The notes under the pieces are model-generated. The model had not been told where the DNA came from, ran no database searches, and saw only the letters and a program-made list of their open reading frames with translations. The translations under genes and the position numbers were made by a program. Of a DNA stretch of 20,695 nt, positions 1 to 7,250 are shown one piece after another (the stretch's first letter is position 1; each line of letters begins with the position of its first letter). Origin of the DNA: an uncultured Oscillospiraceae bacterium (lineage in GTDB: Bacteria; Bacillota; Clostridia; Oscillospirales; Ruminococcaceae); contig UQQY01000016.1 in the NCBI GenBank assembly GCA_900543295.1, forward strand, positions 1 through 20,695, in the 5' to 3' direction.

Positions 1-97
1 CGGCCTCACTGATGTCGGTATCGATATGCCCCTGAAAGGTCTTTTGAATATTGCCGAGCGCCTGTGTGTGGCGGACGACAAGAAGCGTCGTTACCAT
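1..97 (-). CDS. Histidine phosphatase family protein, N-terminal fragment
   Basis: The first 32 codons of a gene that leaves the window at its left edge. The translation begins MVTTLLVVRHTQALGNIQ and continues to FQGHIDTDIS. The RHTQALGN segment corresponds to the RHG(E/Q)T-type phosphohistidine motif of the phosphoglycerate-mutase-like superfamily, and FQGH-D-D follows it as in most bacterial members. The ATG lies inside the last codons of pyrD (7-nt overlap), so translation is probably coupled to pyrD and the gene ends the pyr transcript or continues it. The substrate cannot be told from this fragment; members of this superfamily include phosphoglycerate mutases, cobalamin-pathway phosphatases and general sugar-phosphate phosphatases. 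The family call is firm; the function is open. Confidence 0.8.
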   Translation of the reverse strand, partial: MVTTLLVVRHTQALGNIQKTFQGHIDTDISEA

Positions 98-1002
98 GGC
101 TGTACACTTCCGATCAGATCGCGCGCGGCGGCGATATGCTGTTCATCGAGCCAGCGGTTCATGCCCTCAATGATTTCAACCGGCGCCATCGGATTTTGAA
201 ACATTGCCGCGCCAACCTGTACGGTGGTGGCGCCCGCCATCATCATTTCAATCGCATCCTGATAGGATGCAACGCCGCCAATGCCTGAAACCGGGATTTT
301 TACCGCGTTTGCGACCTGCCAGACCATCCGCACCGCAATCGGAAAAACGGCGGGACCGCTCATGCCGCCGACATTGTTGTGCAAAATCGGACGATGGGTA
401 CGAATGTCGATGCGCATGCCAAGGGGCGTATTGATAAGCGAAACGGCGTCGGCTCCCTCGGATTCAACGGCGCGTGCGATCTCCGCAATATCGGTGACAT
501 TCGGGGAAAGCTTGACCATTAAAGGCTTCGTCGTCGCTTTGCGCACGGCGCGCGTCGCCTCTCCGGCGGCGGCGCAGCTTGTGCCGAGCGCCGCGCCGCC
601 CAGCTTGACGTTCGGACAGGATATATTGAGCTCGATCATATCGACCGCGCTGCCTTCAAGCTTTTGTACTGTCTCAACATAGTCCTCAATCGCAGCGCCC
701 GCAATATTTGCGATAATGACGGTGTCCTCGTCTGCGACTTTCGGCAGTTCGTGCGAGAGAAAGTAATCGATACCCGGATTTTGCAGCCCCACCGAGTTGA
801 GCATGCCCATCGGGGTTTCCGCGATACGCGGCGGCGGGTTGCCCGCGCGCTGGTGCAGCGTAGTACCTTTTAAAGACATGCCGCCTAAAACGGAGACTGG
901 GTAGTAATCGGTATATTCTCTGCCAAAACCGAACGTGCCGGAGGCGGGAATAATCGGGTTTTTAAAGGTAACGCCAGCCATGCTGACCGATAAATCTGCC
1001 AT
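91..1002 (-). CDS. pyrD: Dihydroorotate dehydrogenase B (NAD+), catalytic subunit PyrDB
   Basis: A 303-residue FMN-binding TIM-barrel protein that oxidises dihydroorotate to orotate in de novo pyrimidine synthesis. Visible family marks are PASGTFGFGREY near the N-terminus, SLKGTT (Lys45), MLNSVGLQNPG around residue 67, and NISCPNVK with Cys129 as the catalytic base; the Cys (rather than Ser) at this place marks class 1. The C-terminal SGIGGVASYQDA and AGATTVQVGAA segments are the phosphate-binding part of the barrel. Length is normal. The gene follows pyrK directly (TAATG overlap, one base), the arrangement of the class 1B heterotetramer in which PyrK passes electrons to NAD+. AGAGGAGGT precedes the ATG. 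The 3' end overlaps the next gene by 7 nt. Confidence 0.97.
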   Translation of the reverse strand: MADLSVSMAGVTFKNPIIPASGTFGFGREYTDYYPVSVLGGMSLKGTTLHQRAGNPPPRIAETPMGMLNSVGLQNPGIDYFLSHELPKVADEDTVIIANIAGAAIEDYVETVQKLEGSAVDMIELNISCPNVKLGGAALGTSCAAAGEATRAVRKATTKPLMVKLSPNVTDIAEIARAVESEGADAVSLINTPLGMRIDIRTHRPILHNNVGGMSGPAVFPIAVRMVWQVANAVKIPVSGIGGVASYQDAIEMMMAGATTVQVGAAMFQNPMAPVEIIEGMNRWLDEQHIAAARDLIGSVQPW

Positions 1003-1775
1003 TACAGTGTGACCTCCTCTGCGTTAAATACAGGACCATCCTTACAGACGCGGGCATAGTACTCTTCGCCGTTTTTGACGGATTTGCAGGCGCAGACAAG
1101 GCACGCGCCGACGCCGCAGCCCATGCGCTCTTCCAGCGAGACTTCGCACGCAACACCGAATTCCTTTGCAAGGGAGACAACGCCGCTCAGCATGCCGTTC
1201 GGGCCGCAGGCACAAATCAGATCTGCGCTGCCTCTCTCGAGACAGCGGCGGAGTGGTCCTGTTACAAAGCCTTTTTCACCGGCTGTGCCGTCATCGGTGC
1301 AGAGAATGACCTCAGCACCGGTGCGTTTGAACTCCTTTTGTAAAATGACGGCGGAGGCGCTGCGGAAGCCGGTGATAACAATGGCGCTTTTTCCGTAAAA
1401 CTTTGCGCACTCAAGCATCGGAGGCGTACCGATACCGCCGCCGATCAGGATAGCTTTTTTTCCGGGCAGGAGGGAAAATCCGTTTCCAAGCGGGGCGAGC
1501 ATATCAATCAAGTCGCCCTCGCGCAGCTCGGAAATGACTTTTGTTCCTTCACCCCGCACCTCGAAAACGAGCGTGACGGCGCCCGCTGCACGGTCGACTT
1601 CACAGATGGAAATCGGACGGCGGAGCAGAAAGCCTTCCGCACGGATGTGAGCGAATTGTCCGGCCTGCGCCCTTTTGGCAATATCCGGACAACGGACAAC
1701 CAGTCGGAAGCATTCCTTTGCAAGTGTTTCCTTCCGGACAATCCGATATTTTTCAAGCTGTTTGTTTTGATCCAT
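1002..1775 (-). CDS. pyrK: Dihydroorotate dehydrogenase B electron-transfer subunit PyrK
   Basis: A 257-residue iron-sulfur flavoprotein of the ferredoxin-reductase type that moves electrons from the FMN of PyrD to NAD+. The FAD-binding motif RRPISI is at residues 52-57, the NAD-binding glycine motif GGGIGTPPM at 112-120, and the C-terminal [2Fe-2S] site is formed by Cys220, Cys225, Cys228 and Cys244 (MGCGVGACLVC then VCKDGPVF). The frame stays open further upstream, but the ATG chosen here has a perfect AGGAGGT five bases before it and gives the normal family length; the longer reading would run antisense into the upstream gene. The stop overlaps the pyrD start by one base. A 77-nt gap separates it from the upstream membrane-protein gene, and no separate promoter is obvious in that gap. 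Confidence 0.96.
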   Translation of the reverse strand: MDQNKQLEKYRIVRKETLAKECFRLVVRCPDIAKRAQAGQFAHIRAEGFLLRRPISICEVDRAAGAVTLVFEVRGEGTKVISELREGDLIDMLAPLGNGFSLLPGKKAILIGGGIGTPPMLECAKFYGKSAIVITGFRSASAVILQKEFKRTGAEVILCTDDGTAGEKGFVTGPLRRCLERGSADLICACGPNGMLSGVVSLAKEFGVACEVSLEERMGCGVGACLVCACKSVKNGEEYYARVCKDGPVFNAEEVTL

Positions 1776-1852
1776 AAGAAACCTCCTCGTTAGTTGCTTT
1801 AACGTGTGTATGGAAGATGCACCGTAATTTATTATTCCGCAAAAAGCTGGTT

Positions 1853-2344
1853 TTAGCGAAGCCGGCTGCCTGTATGCGCGAGACTGCGCAGCTTCAGACG
1901 ATAGCGGATCGATACAATGACCATGGCGATCAGACAGACAAGCGGTACGAAAAGCCCAAAGCCCTGCATCTGTTTTGCCGTATTCAGCGCGTCGAGCTGC
2001 AAAAATCCGAGACCGACCGACCAAAACATCATGGAAGCCGTCCGGCAATCGCGCGAAAGCGCTTTTTGCCGTGAGAGTGCGGCGGCATCTTCTGCGGCGC
2101 GTACACCCGCCAAAACGGTATTACGGTGAATCAGATAAAACCACAATGCACAGACAAAGACCATGACGAGAGGGAGGATCAGCAGAAGATAGCGGCTTTG
2201 TCCGCCAAGCAGGCGAAACGGCACCGTTTCCGGCAGGTAGAACAGACTGATTGCCGTGTAGAGTACAAAGACGCCGGTGACGGCGGCGGCCAGTCCGGAA
2301 AACAGCCGCTGAGGACTGCGGATTGTCCAGATTTGTTTAATCAA
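1853..2344 (-). CDS. Four-helix membrane protein, DUF1648-like, function unknown
   Basis: A 163-residue hydrophobic protein with likely membrane segments at about residues 14-36, 52-71, 104-118 and 129-147 and a basic cytoplasmic tail. The segment around residues 36-68 (LPETVPFRLLGG then a long hydrophobic run) resembles the DUF1648 region found in SdpI-type membrane proteins, where an LPE-VP motif follows the first helix; this is a resemblance by eye only. The start is taken as TTG because AAGGAGGT lies seven bases before it; the frame stays open for another 36 codons upstream but has no ribosome-binding site there and crosses the likely promoter. It heads the minus-strand group with pyrK and pyrD, yet nothing in its sequence ties it to pyrimidine synthesis. 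Confidence 0.75.
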   Translation of the reverse strand: MIKQIWTIRSPQRLFSGLAAAVTGVFVLYTAISLFYLPETVPFRLLGGQSRYLLLILPLVMVFVCALWFYLIHRNTVLAGVRAAEDAAALSRQKALSRDCRTASMMFWSVGLGFLQLDALNTAKQMQGFGLFVPLVCLIAMVIVSIRYRLKLRSLAHTGSRLR

Positions 2345-2381
2345 ACAGATACCTCCTTCCTGAGAGAATTTCTTTTTATCA

Positions 2382-2410
2382 AGTATACCACAAGCATGGA
2401 ATAAAAGAAA
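2382..2410 (-). promoter_or_regulatory. Probable promoter for the membrane-protein/pyrK/pyrD group
   Basis: Reading the minus strand, TATACT at 2387-2382 is preceded by TGG, giving an extended -10 (TGN-TATACT). The -35 position 17 bases upstream is only TTTCTT, a poor match. It lies 38 bases before the TTG start of the membrane-protein gene. It is back to back with the plus-strand promoter at 2425-2453. Confidence 0.45.
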
Positions 2411-2424
2411 TAGGCTTTTGCTGT

Positions 2425-2453
2425 TTGACAAGGATGGGGACAGTCCGTACAAT
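2425..2453 (+). promoter_or_regulatory. Consensus sigma-70/sigma-A promoter
   Basis: TTGACA at 2425-2430, a 17-base spacer and TACAAT at 2448-2453. It lies about 60 bases upstream of the decarboxylase-family gene and is the likely start of the yaaO-yaaQ-holB-ricT transcript. Confidence 0.8.
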
Positions 2454-2515
2454 AGAAAAGACAGAGCATGAAAAGACCGTAAGAACGCGGATGAAATCAG
2501 GGCAGGAGAATTGAT

Positions 2516-3847
2516 ATGAAAACACCGGTTTACGACTTTTTAAAACAATATGCGGAAAGCGGTATGGTTCGGCTGCACATGCCGGGGCATAAGGGAAAGC
2601 TTCCGTATGAAATGCTGCGGGAAATTTCGCAGTATGATATTACGGAAATCGCGGGGGCGGATTCCCTCTTTGAAGCCGACGGCATTCTGGCACAGTCGGA
2701 GGAAAATGCCGCCATGCTGTATCAAACAGGGACGACCTGCTTTTTGGCGGGCGGTTCCACTTTAGGCATCCAGACGATGCTGGCCTGCACCTGTTTGCCG
2801 GGAGATACGGTGATCGCTGCGCGCAATGCACATAAGGCGTTTATCAACACCTGCGCGCTGCTCGACCTGCGCGTGCGATGGATTCTGCCCGATTGCAGGG
2901 ACAGTTTCGGCGTGAGCGGGACGGTTACGCCCGAACAGGTGGAAGCGGCGCTTTCAAAAGGCGGGGCAAGAGCGGTGTACATTACCTCGCCGGACTATAT
3001 GGGATATATGAGCGACGTGAAAGCGCTTGCGGAAGTTTGCAGGCGGTACGGTGTGCCGCTTCTTGTAGACAACGCGCACGGCGCGCATCTGAAATTCGTC
3101 GCGGAGGATCGCCATCCGATTTCGCTGGGCGCTTCCATGTGCTGCGATTCTGCCCACAAGACGCTTCCGGTGCTGACCGGCGGCGCATATCTGCACATAG
3201 CAAAGGGAATACCGGTTTCTAAGGAGACGGCAAAGGAAAAAGCGGCACTGTTTGGCTCGACCAGCCCATCCTACCTGATTTTGCTGTCGCTCGACCTGTG
3301 CAACGCTTATCTGGCGGAGCGCGGCAAAGCGGATTTTACAAAACTTTCTGAAACGTCCGCCGTTCTGCGCCGTTCTGCGCGGGAAGCGGGTTTCTCTGTG
3401 CAGAAGGGACTGTACGACGATACGAAGCTTACGCTGGACGGTGCGGATCACGGCCTTTCCGGCGCAGAGCTGGCGGAGCATTTCCGGCGGATGGGCGTCG
3501 AATGCGAGTATGCCGGAGAACGGCATGTTGTGTTCATGCTCTCGCCGCAGAATACAGCAGAGGATTTTTCCCGTTTCAAGGAGGCCCTGCTTTGCGCGCC
3601 TTACGGAAGCCGGTCGTTCGTTACGCCCGACTTTGTGCTTCCTGCCCTCGCAATGACGCCGCGCAAGGCTGCCTTTGCGCCGGCTGAGCGCATAAGAGTC
3701 GAGGGAGCCTGCGGACGGATTGCCGCGCAGACAAGGATTACCTGCCCGCCGGGTGTGCCGATTGTGACGGCGGGCGAGAGAATTGATAAGTTTACAATAA
3801 AATTCTTGAAAAACAGTGGCATTTCTTTTATAAACGTGGTAAAATGA
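2516..3847 (+). CDS. Orn/Lys/Arg decarboxylase family PLP enzyme (YaaO-like)
   Basis: A 443-residue fold-type I PLP enzyme. The N-terminus carries the family signature RLHMPGHKGK (residues 19-28) and DITEIAGADSLFEADG; LLVDNAHGAH (182-191) supplies the Asp185 that binds the pyridine nitrogen, and CDSAHKTLPVLTGGAY (210-225) carries Lys215, the Schiff-base lysine. This is the short form of the family without the response-regulator-like wing domain of the E. coli inducible enzymes. In B. subtilis a related gene, yaaO, stands at the same place before the tmk-yaaQ-yaaR-holB-yaaT group. Lysine, arginine and ornithine decarboxylases share this pattern, so the substrate is not assigned. GGAG lies seven bases before the ATG, downstream of a consensus promoter. 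Confidence 0.93.
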   Translation: MKTPVYDFLKQYAESGMVRLHMPGHKGKLPYEMLREISQYDITEIAGADSLFEADGILAQSEENAAMLYQTGTTCFLAGGSTLGIQTMLACTCLPGDTVIAARNAHKAFINTCALLDLRVRWILPDCRDSFGVSGTVTPEQVEAALSKGGARAVYITSPDYMGYMSDVKALAEVCRRYGVPLLVDNAHGAHLKFVAEDRHPISLGASMCCDSAHKTLPVLTGGAYLHIAKGIPVSKETAKEKAALFGSTSPSYLILLSLDLCNAYLAERGKADFTKLSETSAVLRRSAREAGFSVQKGLYDDTKLTLDGADHGLSGAELAEHFRRMGVECEYAGERHVVFMLSPQNTAEDFSRFKEALLCAPYGSRSFVTPDFVLPALAMTPRKAAFAPAERIRVEGACGRIAAQTRITCPPGVPIVTAGERIDKFTIKFLKNSGISFINVVK

Positions 3848-3978
3848 ATGCAGGGATAAAAAAGAGGCGCGGCACATATTCCGCTTTTATGAATGTTGCA
3901 TAACCTTTTGCACATATCATAGCATGTTGAAAATAGAAGCCCCGCTTATTTCCCAAAGAACGACAGGAGGGTTCTTTT

Positions 3979-4302
3979 ATGAAATTGATTTATGCGATCG
4001 TAAGCAACGATGACAGCTCGGCCGTTTCTTCGGCTTTGACAAAGGTTGGATTTTTTGCAACCAAGCTTTCTTCTACCGGCGGCTTTCTGATGGCCGGCAA
4101 TACGACGTTCATGATCTGCACGGACGACGAAAAAGTGGATGAGGCGATCTCGATCATTTCACAGAAGAGCAGAAAGCGCACACAGATGGTGCCGTCTCCG
4201 GCTGCCTATGGCATGGGCGGCTATACGCCGTATCCGGTTGAAGTTACCGTCGGCGGGGCGACAATTTTTGTGACGAATGTCGAGAGGTTTGAGAAAATCT
4301 GA
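3979..4302 (+). CDS. darA: Cyclic-di-AMP receptor DarA/PstA (YaaQ), PII-like
   Basis: A 107-residue PII-like protein of the DUF970/YaaQ family. Family marks are MKLIYAIVSNDD at the N-terminus, LSSTGGFLMAGNTTFMI at residues 30-46 (the conserved GG and GNTT that line the c-di-AMP pocket in family members), and the glycine-rich loop before VEVTVGGATIFV at the C-terminus. Homologues form trimers that bind c-di-AMP; the downstream target is not known. GACAGGAGGG lies before the ATG. The 131-base gap upstream holds no gene; in B. subtilis tmk lies there. The TGA stop is directly followed by the GTG of holB, so the two are translated together. Size and motifs agree fully with the family. Confidence 0.95.
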   Translation: MKLIYAIVSNDDSSAVSSALTKVGFFATKLSSTGGFLMAGNTTFMICTDDEKVDEAISIISQKSRKRTQMVPSPAAYGMGGYTPYPVEVTVGGATIFVTNVERFEKI

Positions 4303-5268
4303 GTGGAACCTTTTCTTCCAAACCAGCAATATGGAAATGAAACGCTGTACCGGATGCTCACTGCTGCGGCAGGCAGTGAGCATTTGTGTCATGCGTATTT
4401 GCTGCATGGTCCGGCGGGTACGGGAAAACGTACGCTTGCAAAAAGGCTGGCCGCGGCCATTCTCTGCACGGGAAAAGAGCGCCCCTGCGGAGCCTGCGCG
4501 TCTTGCGTAAAGCTTTCACACGGCAGTCATCCGGATTTTTTTTACTATGAAGGAAAACGCGGTGCAAACGCCATTCATATCGACTTTGTCCGCTGGATGC
4601 GTCAGGACGCCTTTGTAAAACCAAATGACGGCGCGTACAAGGTTTATTTGATTCCGTATGCTGAGGATTTTTCCGTACAGGCGGCAAACGCGCTTTTGAA
4701 AGTGCTTGAGGAGCCGCCTGCGCATGCCGTCTTTATCCTGACGGCAGACCGGCGCGAGCGGGTGATCGAGACGATCCGTTCCCGCTGTATTCAGCTTGCC
4801 GTTTATCCTGCGGACGAGGATACCATCCGCGCATTTATACGGGAAAAAAGTCCTGGTATCAGCGAGGCGGAATGTGCGCGGATCGCAGCTCTTGCAAACG
4901 GCAGTATGGGACAGGCCGCCGGACTTCTGTCCGGTGAGGACGCAGAATCTCCTGCGCTTGCGCTTCAGATTGCCGAAGCTTATGCAAAGCGTCAGGAATA
5001 CGCGCTTTTGTGTGCGCTGCAAAAGGCCGCTGCTACAAGAGAGAGTCTTCGCGCAGCGCTTGAGCAAACCATTCCGCTTCTGCGTGGCGCCATGCGCGGA
5101 CGTGCGGCGGACAGAACGGTTGACGGCACGGCGCCGCTTTCGCTCGATGCGGCAGTCTATGGGATTGACTGCGTAGAAGAGGCACTTGCCGGACTTGAAT
5201 CAAACGGAAATGCGGGGCTTTTGGCTCTGCGGCTTGCCGCAGAGCTGATGGAAAAGGACGCTCGATAA
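4303..5268 (+). CDS. holB: DNA polymerase III subunit delta'
   Basis: A 321-residue clamp-loader subunit. The start FLPNQQYGNETLY and the HAYLLHGPAGTGKR segment (30-43) are typical of the AAA+ clamp-loader family. Cys55, Cys62, Cys65 and Cys68 form the zinc-binding module. Residues 128-141 (ANALLKVLEEPPAH) and SRC (160-162) mark the sensor 1/SRC region shared with DnaX. The P-loop lysine is followed by Arg rather than Ser/Thr, fitting a delta' subunit that serves structurally more than as an ATPase. The GTG start abuts the darA stop (TGAGTG), and the only purine-rich stretch, GAGAGG, lies about 15 bases upstream, so expression probably depends on coupling to darA. The gene yaaR, which lies between yaaQ and holB in B. 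subtilis, is absent. Confidence 0.95.
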   Translation: MEPFLPNQQYGNETLYRMLTAAAGSEHLCHAYLLHGPAGTGKRTLAKRLAAAILCTGKERPCGACASCVKLSHGSHPDFFYYEGKRGANAIHIDFVRWMRQDAFVKPNDGAYKVYLIPYAEDFSVQAANALLKVLEEPPAHAVFILTADRRERVIETIRSRCIQLAVYPADEDTIRAFIREKSPGISEAECARIAALANGSMGQAAGLLSGEDAESPALALQIAEAYAKRQEYALLCALQKAAATRESLRAALEQTIPLLRGAMRGRAADRTVDGTAPLSLDAAVYGIDCVEEALAGLESNGNAGLLALRLAAELMEKDAR

Positions 5269-5275
5269 ATAAGAA

Positions 5276-5304
5276 CCGGACGGGCAACCGGCGGAACCGT
5301 CCGG
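5276..5304. repeat. 8-bp perfect hairpin between holB and ricT
   Basis: CCGGACGG at 5276-5283 is the exact inverse of CCGTCCGG at 5297-5304, with a 13-base loop. No T-run follows on the plus strand (ATAAAAAG), so it is not a standard plus-strand terminator. It could act as an mRNA processing or stability hairpin, or weakly as a regulatory structure, ahead of ricT. Confidence 0.5.
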
Positions 5305-5341
5305 ATAAAAAGACGCTGGGAAAGAAGGAGTTAAATCGTTT

Positions 5342-6211
5342 ATGGCAGAAGTGATCGGCGTGCGTTTTAAAAACGTGGGCAAAATATATTATTTTGATCC
5401 CATTGGTCTGACATTTGAAAGCGGTCAGAAGGTAATCGTAGAGACAGCGCGCGGTGTTGAGTGCGGTCAGGTTGTGCTTGCAAACCGCGAAGTAAGCGAT
5501 GAGACGGTCGTTTCGCCGCTGAAGCCCGTAATGCGGCTTGCGACGGAGCGGGACCTAGCTGTGATTGAGGAAAACCGTCAAAAAGAAAAAGAGGCGTTTA
5601 CCATCTGCCAGGAAAAAATTGCAAAGCATAAGCTTGTAATGAAGCTGGTGGATGTGGAGTACACTTTTGACAATAATAAAATTCTGTTTTATTTCACGGC
5701 GGATGGACGCGTTGATTTCCGCGAACTGGTAAAGGATCTTGCCTCTATATTTCGCACACGGATTGAACTGAGGCAGATCGGCGTGCGGGACGAGTCGAAA
5801 ATGCTTGGAGGATTGGGCATCTGCGGCAGGCCGTTCTGCTGCTCGTCCTATCTTGGAGAATTCCAGCCTGTTTCGATTAAGATGGCAAAAGAACAGGGAC
5901 TTTCCCTGAATCCGACGAAGATCAGCGGCACCTGCGGCAGGCTGATGTGCTGCTTAAAATATGAACAGGAGAATTACGAAGAGCTGTTAAAAATTACGCC
6001 GAAGATCGGCGCAAGCGTGAAAACGCCTGACGGTCGCGGCACAGTTGTGGATGCAAACCTCCTGACCGGCGTTTTAAGCGTGCGGATGGACGCCGCGCCG
6101 GACGCCGCGCCGCACAGCTTTCACCGCAGGGAGGTTTCGGTGATCCGCGACGGACAGATTAAAGTAGACCGCTCGGAGATTGCGGCGCTTTCCAAGCTGG
6201 AGGAAAAGTGA
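5342..6211 (+). CDS. ricT: PSP1-domain protein RicT (YaaT), Y-complex subunit
   Basis: A 289-residue PSP1-domain protein. In B. subtilis the orthologue, with RicA (YmcA) and RicF (YlbF), forms the iron-sulfur Y-complex that works with RNase Y in mRNA maturation and affects Spo0A phosphorylation. The PSP1 core is seen from residue 1 to about 200, with ETARGVECGQVV (34-45) and the cysteine clusters GICGRPFCCSS (Cys161, Cys166, Cys167) and GTCGRLMCCLKYE (Cys198, Cys203, Cys204), the residues expected to bind the cluster. Neither ricA nor ricF is in the window. The C-terminal part (about 221-270) looks like a small barrel-like domain. A GAAGGAG lies 11 bases before the ATG, a rather long spacing. 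It closes the yaaO-darA-holB-ricT group. Confidence 0.95.
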   Translation: MAEVIGVRFKNVGKIYYFDPIGLTFESGQKVIVETARGVECGQVVLANREVSDETVVSPLKPVMRLATERDLAVIEENRQKEKEAFTICQEKIAKHKLVMKLVDVEYTFDNNKILFYFTADGRVDFRELVKDLASIFRTRIELRQIGVRDESKMLGGLGICGRPFCCSSYLGEFQPVSIKMAKEQGLSLNPTKISGTCGRLMCCLKYEQENYEELLKITPKIGASVKTPDGRGTVVDANLLTGVLSVRMDAAPDAAPHSFHRREVSVIRDGQIKVDRSEIAALSKLEEK

Positions 6212-6213
6212 GC

Positions 6214-6232
6214 GCGTTTTTTGTAAAAACGC
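6214..6232 (+). terminator. Weak terminator-like hairpin after ricT
   Basis: GCGTTTTT (6214-6221) and AAAAACGC (6225-6232) pair as an 8-bp stem with a 3-base loop, starting right after the ricT stop. The stem is AT-rich and no clean T-run follows, so termination would be inefficient. Confidence 0.3.
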
Positions 6233-6274
6233 TGTGAATTTCTGCTGTTTTTGTTACGGCGGGCTGGATCACTC

Positions 6275-6303
6275 TTGACTTTTCGGCTGTTTTCATGTAG
6301 TAT
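6275..6303 (+). promoter_or_regulatory. Promoter of the ferredoxin gene
   Basis: TTGACT at 6275-6280, a 17-base spacer and TAGTAT at 6298-6303; TATAGT at 6301-6306 is an alternative -10 with a longer spacer. It lies about 50 bases before the ferredoxin ATG and supports separate transcription from ricT. Confidence 0.6.
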
Positions 6304-6353
6304 AGTAACAGTTTAATGACCTTAAACGAATGAAAAGGTTAGGAGGCGTTTTC

Positions 6354-6524
6354 ATGGCTTATAAAATTACTGACGCTTGCATCAGCTGCGGTGCTTGCGA
6401 GGCAGAGTGCCCGGTTTCTGCTATCGCTGAGGGCGACGGCAAATATGAGATCGATGCGGCTACCTGCATTGAGTGCGGCGCATGTGCCGGCGTATGTCCG
6501 GTAGGCGCTCCGGAAGCTGAATAA
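6354..6524 (+). CDS. 2[4Fe-4S] ferredoxin, clostridial type
   Basis: A 56-residue low-potential electron carrier. The two cluster motifs CxxCxxCxxxCP are complete and internally duplicated: Cys9, Cys12, Cys15, Cys19 and Cys38, Cys41, Cys44, Cys48. In the fold each cluster takes its fourth ligand from the other half. The protein ends in CPVGAPEAE, as in clostridial ferredoxins. The ATG was chosen over an in-frame ATG 24 bases upstream because AGGAGG lies eight bases before it and the length then matches the family. The gene has its own promoter and a strong terminator, so it is a single-gene unit, probably highly expressed; likely partners (pyruvate:ferredoxin oxidoreductase, hydrogenase) are not in the window. 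Confidence 0.97.
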   Translation: MAYKITDACISCGACEAECPVSAIAEGDGKYEIDAATCIECGACAGVCPVGAPEAE

Positions 6525-6544
6525 TTCGGCATTTGGATTAGAGC

Positions 6545-6580
6545 AAAATAAGGACGCTGTTTTCAGCGTCCTTATTTTTT
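6545..6580. terminator. Strong bidirectional terminator after ferredoxin
   Basis: AAAATAAGGACGCTG (6545-6559) pairs with CAGCGTCCTTATTTT (6564-6578) around a TTTT loop, giving a 15-bp stem that ends in T6. It stops the ferredoxin transcript and, on the other strand, the converging acetyltransferase pseudogene. Confidence 0.9.
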
Positions 6581-6716
6581 ATCACTTATAAATGAAAAAC
6601 GGAAGTTTGAGAGAAGAGCGGAAAGAGAATAGCAAAAAGTGAAAAGTACAAAAATTATGAAAAAGCTGTATTTTCATTTTCGGATTAGGAATTTGAACGC
6701 GCGTAAGAGAGATTGG

Positions 6717-7250
6717 CTATTTATCTCTAAAATACTGCTCTCTGGTAATTAACAGTTCGATATTACCGTTTTCTTTGTTGTATTCTTTAAAACCAGCGGC
6801 AAGATGCGTTCGGACGGCCGCCGTCCGATTCATTTCAAAACGATTATGGACAGCACCGGCATTTAAGTTTACAAAAGCATATTTTAAAAGTAAATTCAGG
6901 GCTTCGACCGCATAACCTTGCCCGCGGAATTCAGCCTCCTAAACAATTCCCATTTCGTGCCACGGCGCAGTATCGCTTTTACGGACATTAACCTCACCGA
7001 TAAACCCGCCATCACGCAGCCGCATTATATAGGCATAAAATCGTTTTGGTTCTTGACCAATAAACCAGTTGTACCAGTCTTTCCATTGTTCCTGGGGAAA
7101 ATCAATACAGCCGTTGTCTTTATGGTATCCCCTAAAGTTCAAATCATATCCTTTATTATAGTCCATGGTAGCGGCATCATTCAGCAATTGCTGCCGATAC
7201 CATAAATCACGGTATTGAGGAACATACAGTTTTAATTGACGTTCTAACAT
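6717..7250 (-). pseudogene. GNAT N-acetyltransferase broken by an in-frame TAG
   Basis: The frame reads as one GNAT protein of about 177 codons but has a TAG at 6941-6939 after codon 103. Before it comes MLERQLKLYVPQYRDLWY, then a central part ending RLRDGGFIGEVNV and HEMGIV; after it come EAEFRGQGYAVEALNLLL (the acetyl-CoA loop RGQGYA), AVHNRFEMNRTAAVRTH and AAGFKEYNKENG, ending ITREQYFRDK and a TAG stop. Both halves are intact in sequence, so the loss looks recent; in relatives the site is expected to be Leu (TTG to TAG would need one change). GGAG lies nine bases before the ATG used; a TTG 15 bases upstream is the alternative. The acetyl acceptor is unknown. The region is AT-richer than its neighbours. 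A sequencing error at one base is the main alternative. Confidence 0.8.

Noticed and set aside
1776..2048. A longer pyrK start adding 91 residues
   Set aside because: The extension runs through the intergenic gap and antisense-frame sequence of the upstream gene and has no ribosome-binding site, whereas AGGAGGT stands before the ATG at 1775.
2954..3877. A 307-codon minus-strand frame over the decarboxylase-family gene
   Set aside because: Antisense to a PLP enzyme with its complete active site; low-complexity basic translation.
3848..3978. Promoter or terminator in the gap before darA
   Set aside because: TTGCAT near 3896 lacks a convincing -10 at the right distance, and the GCGG/CCGC stem near 3868 has only four pairs.
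6939..6941. TAG in the acetyltransferase considered as pyrrolysine or programmed readthrough
   Set aside because: No pyl genes or downstream structure are seen, and UAG ends other genes here normally (the sigma-factor gene).
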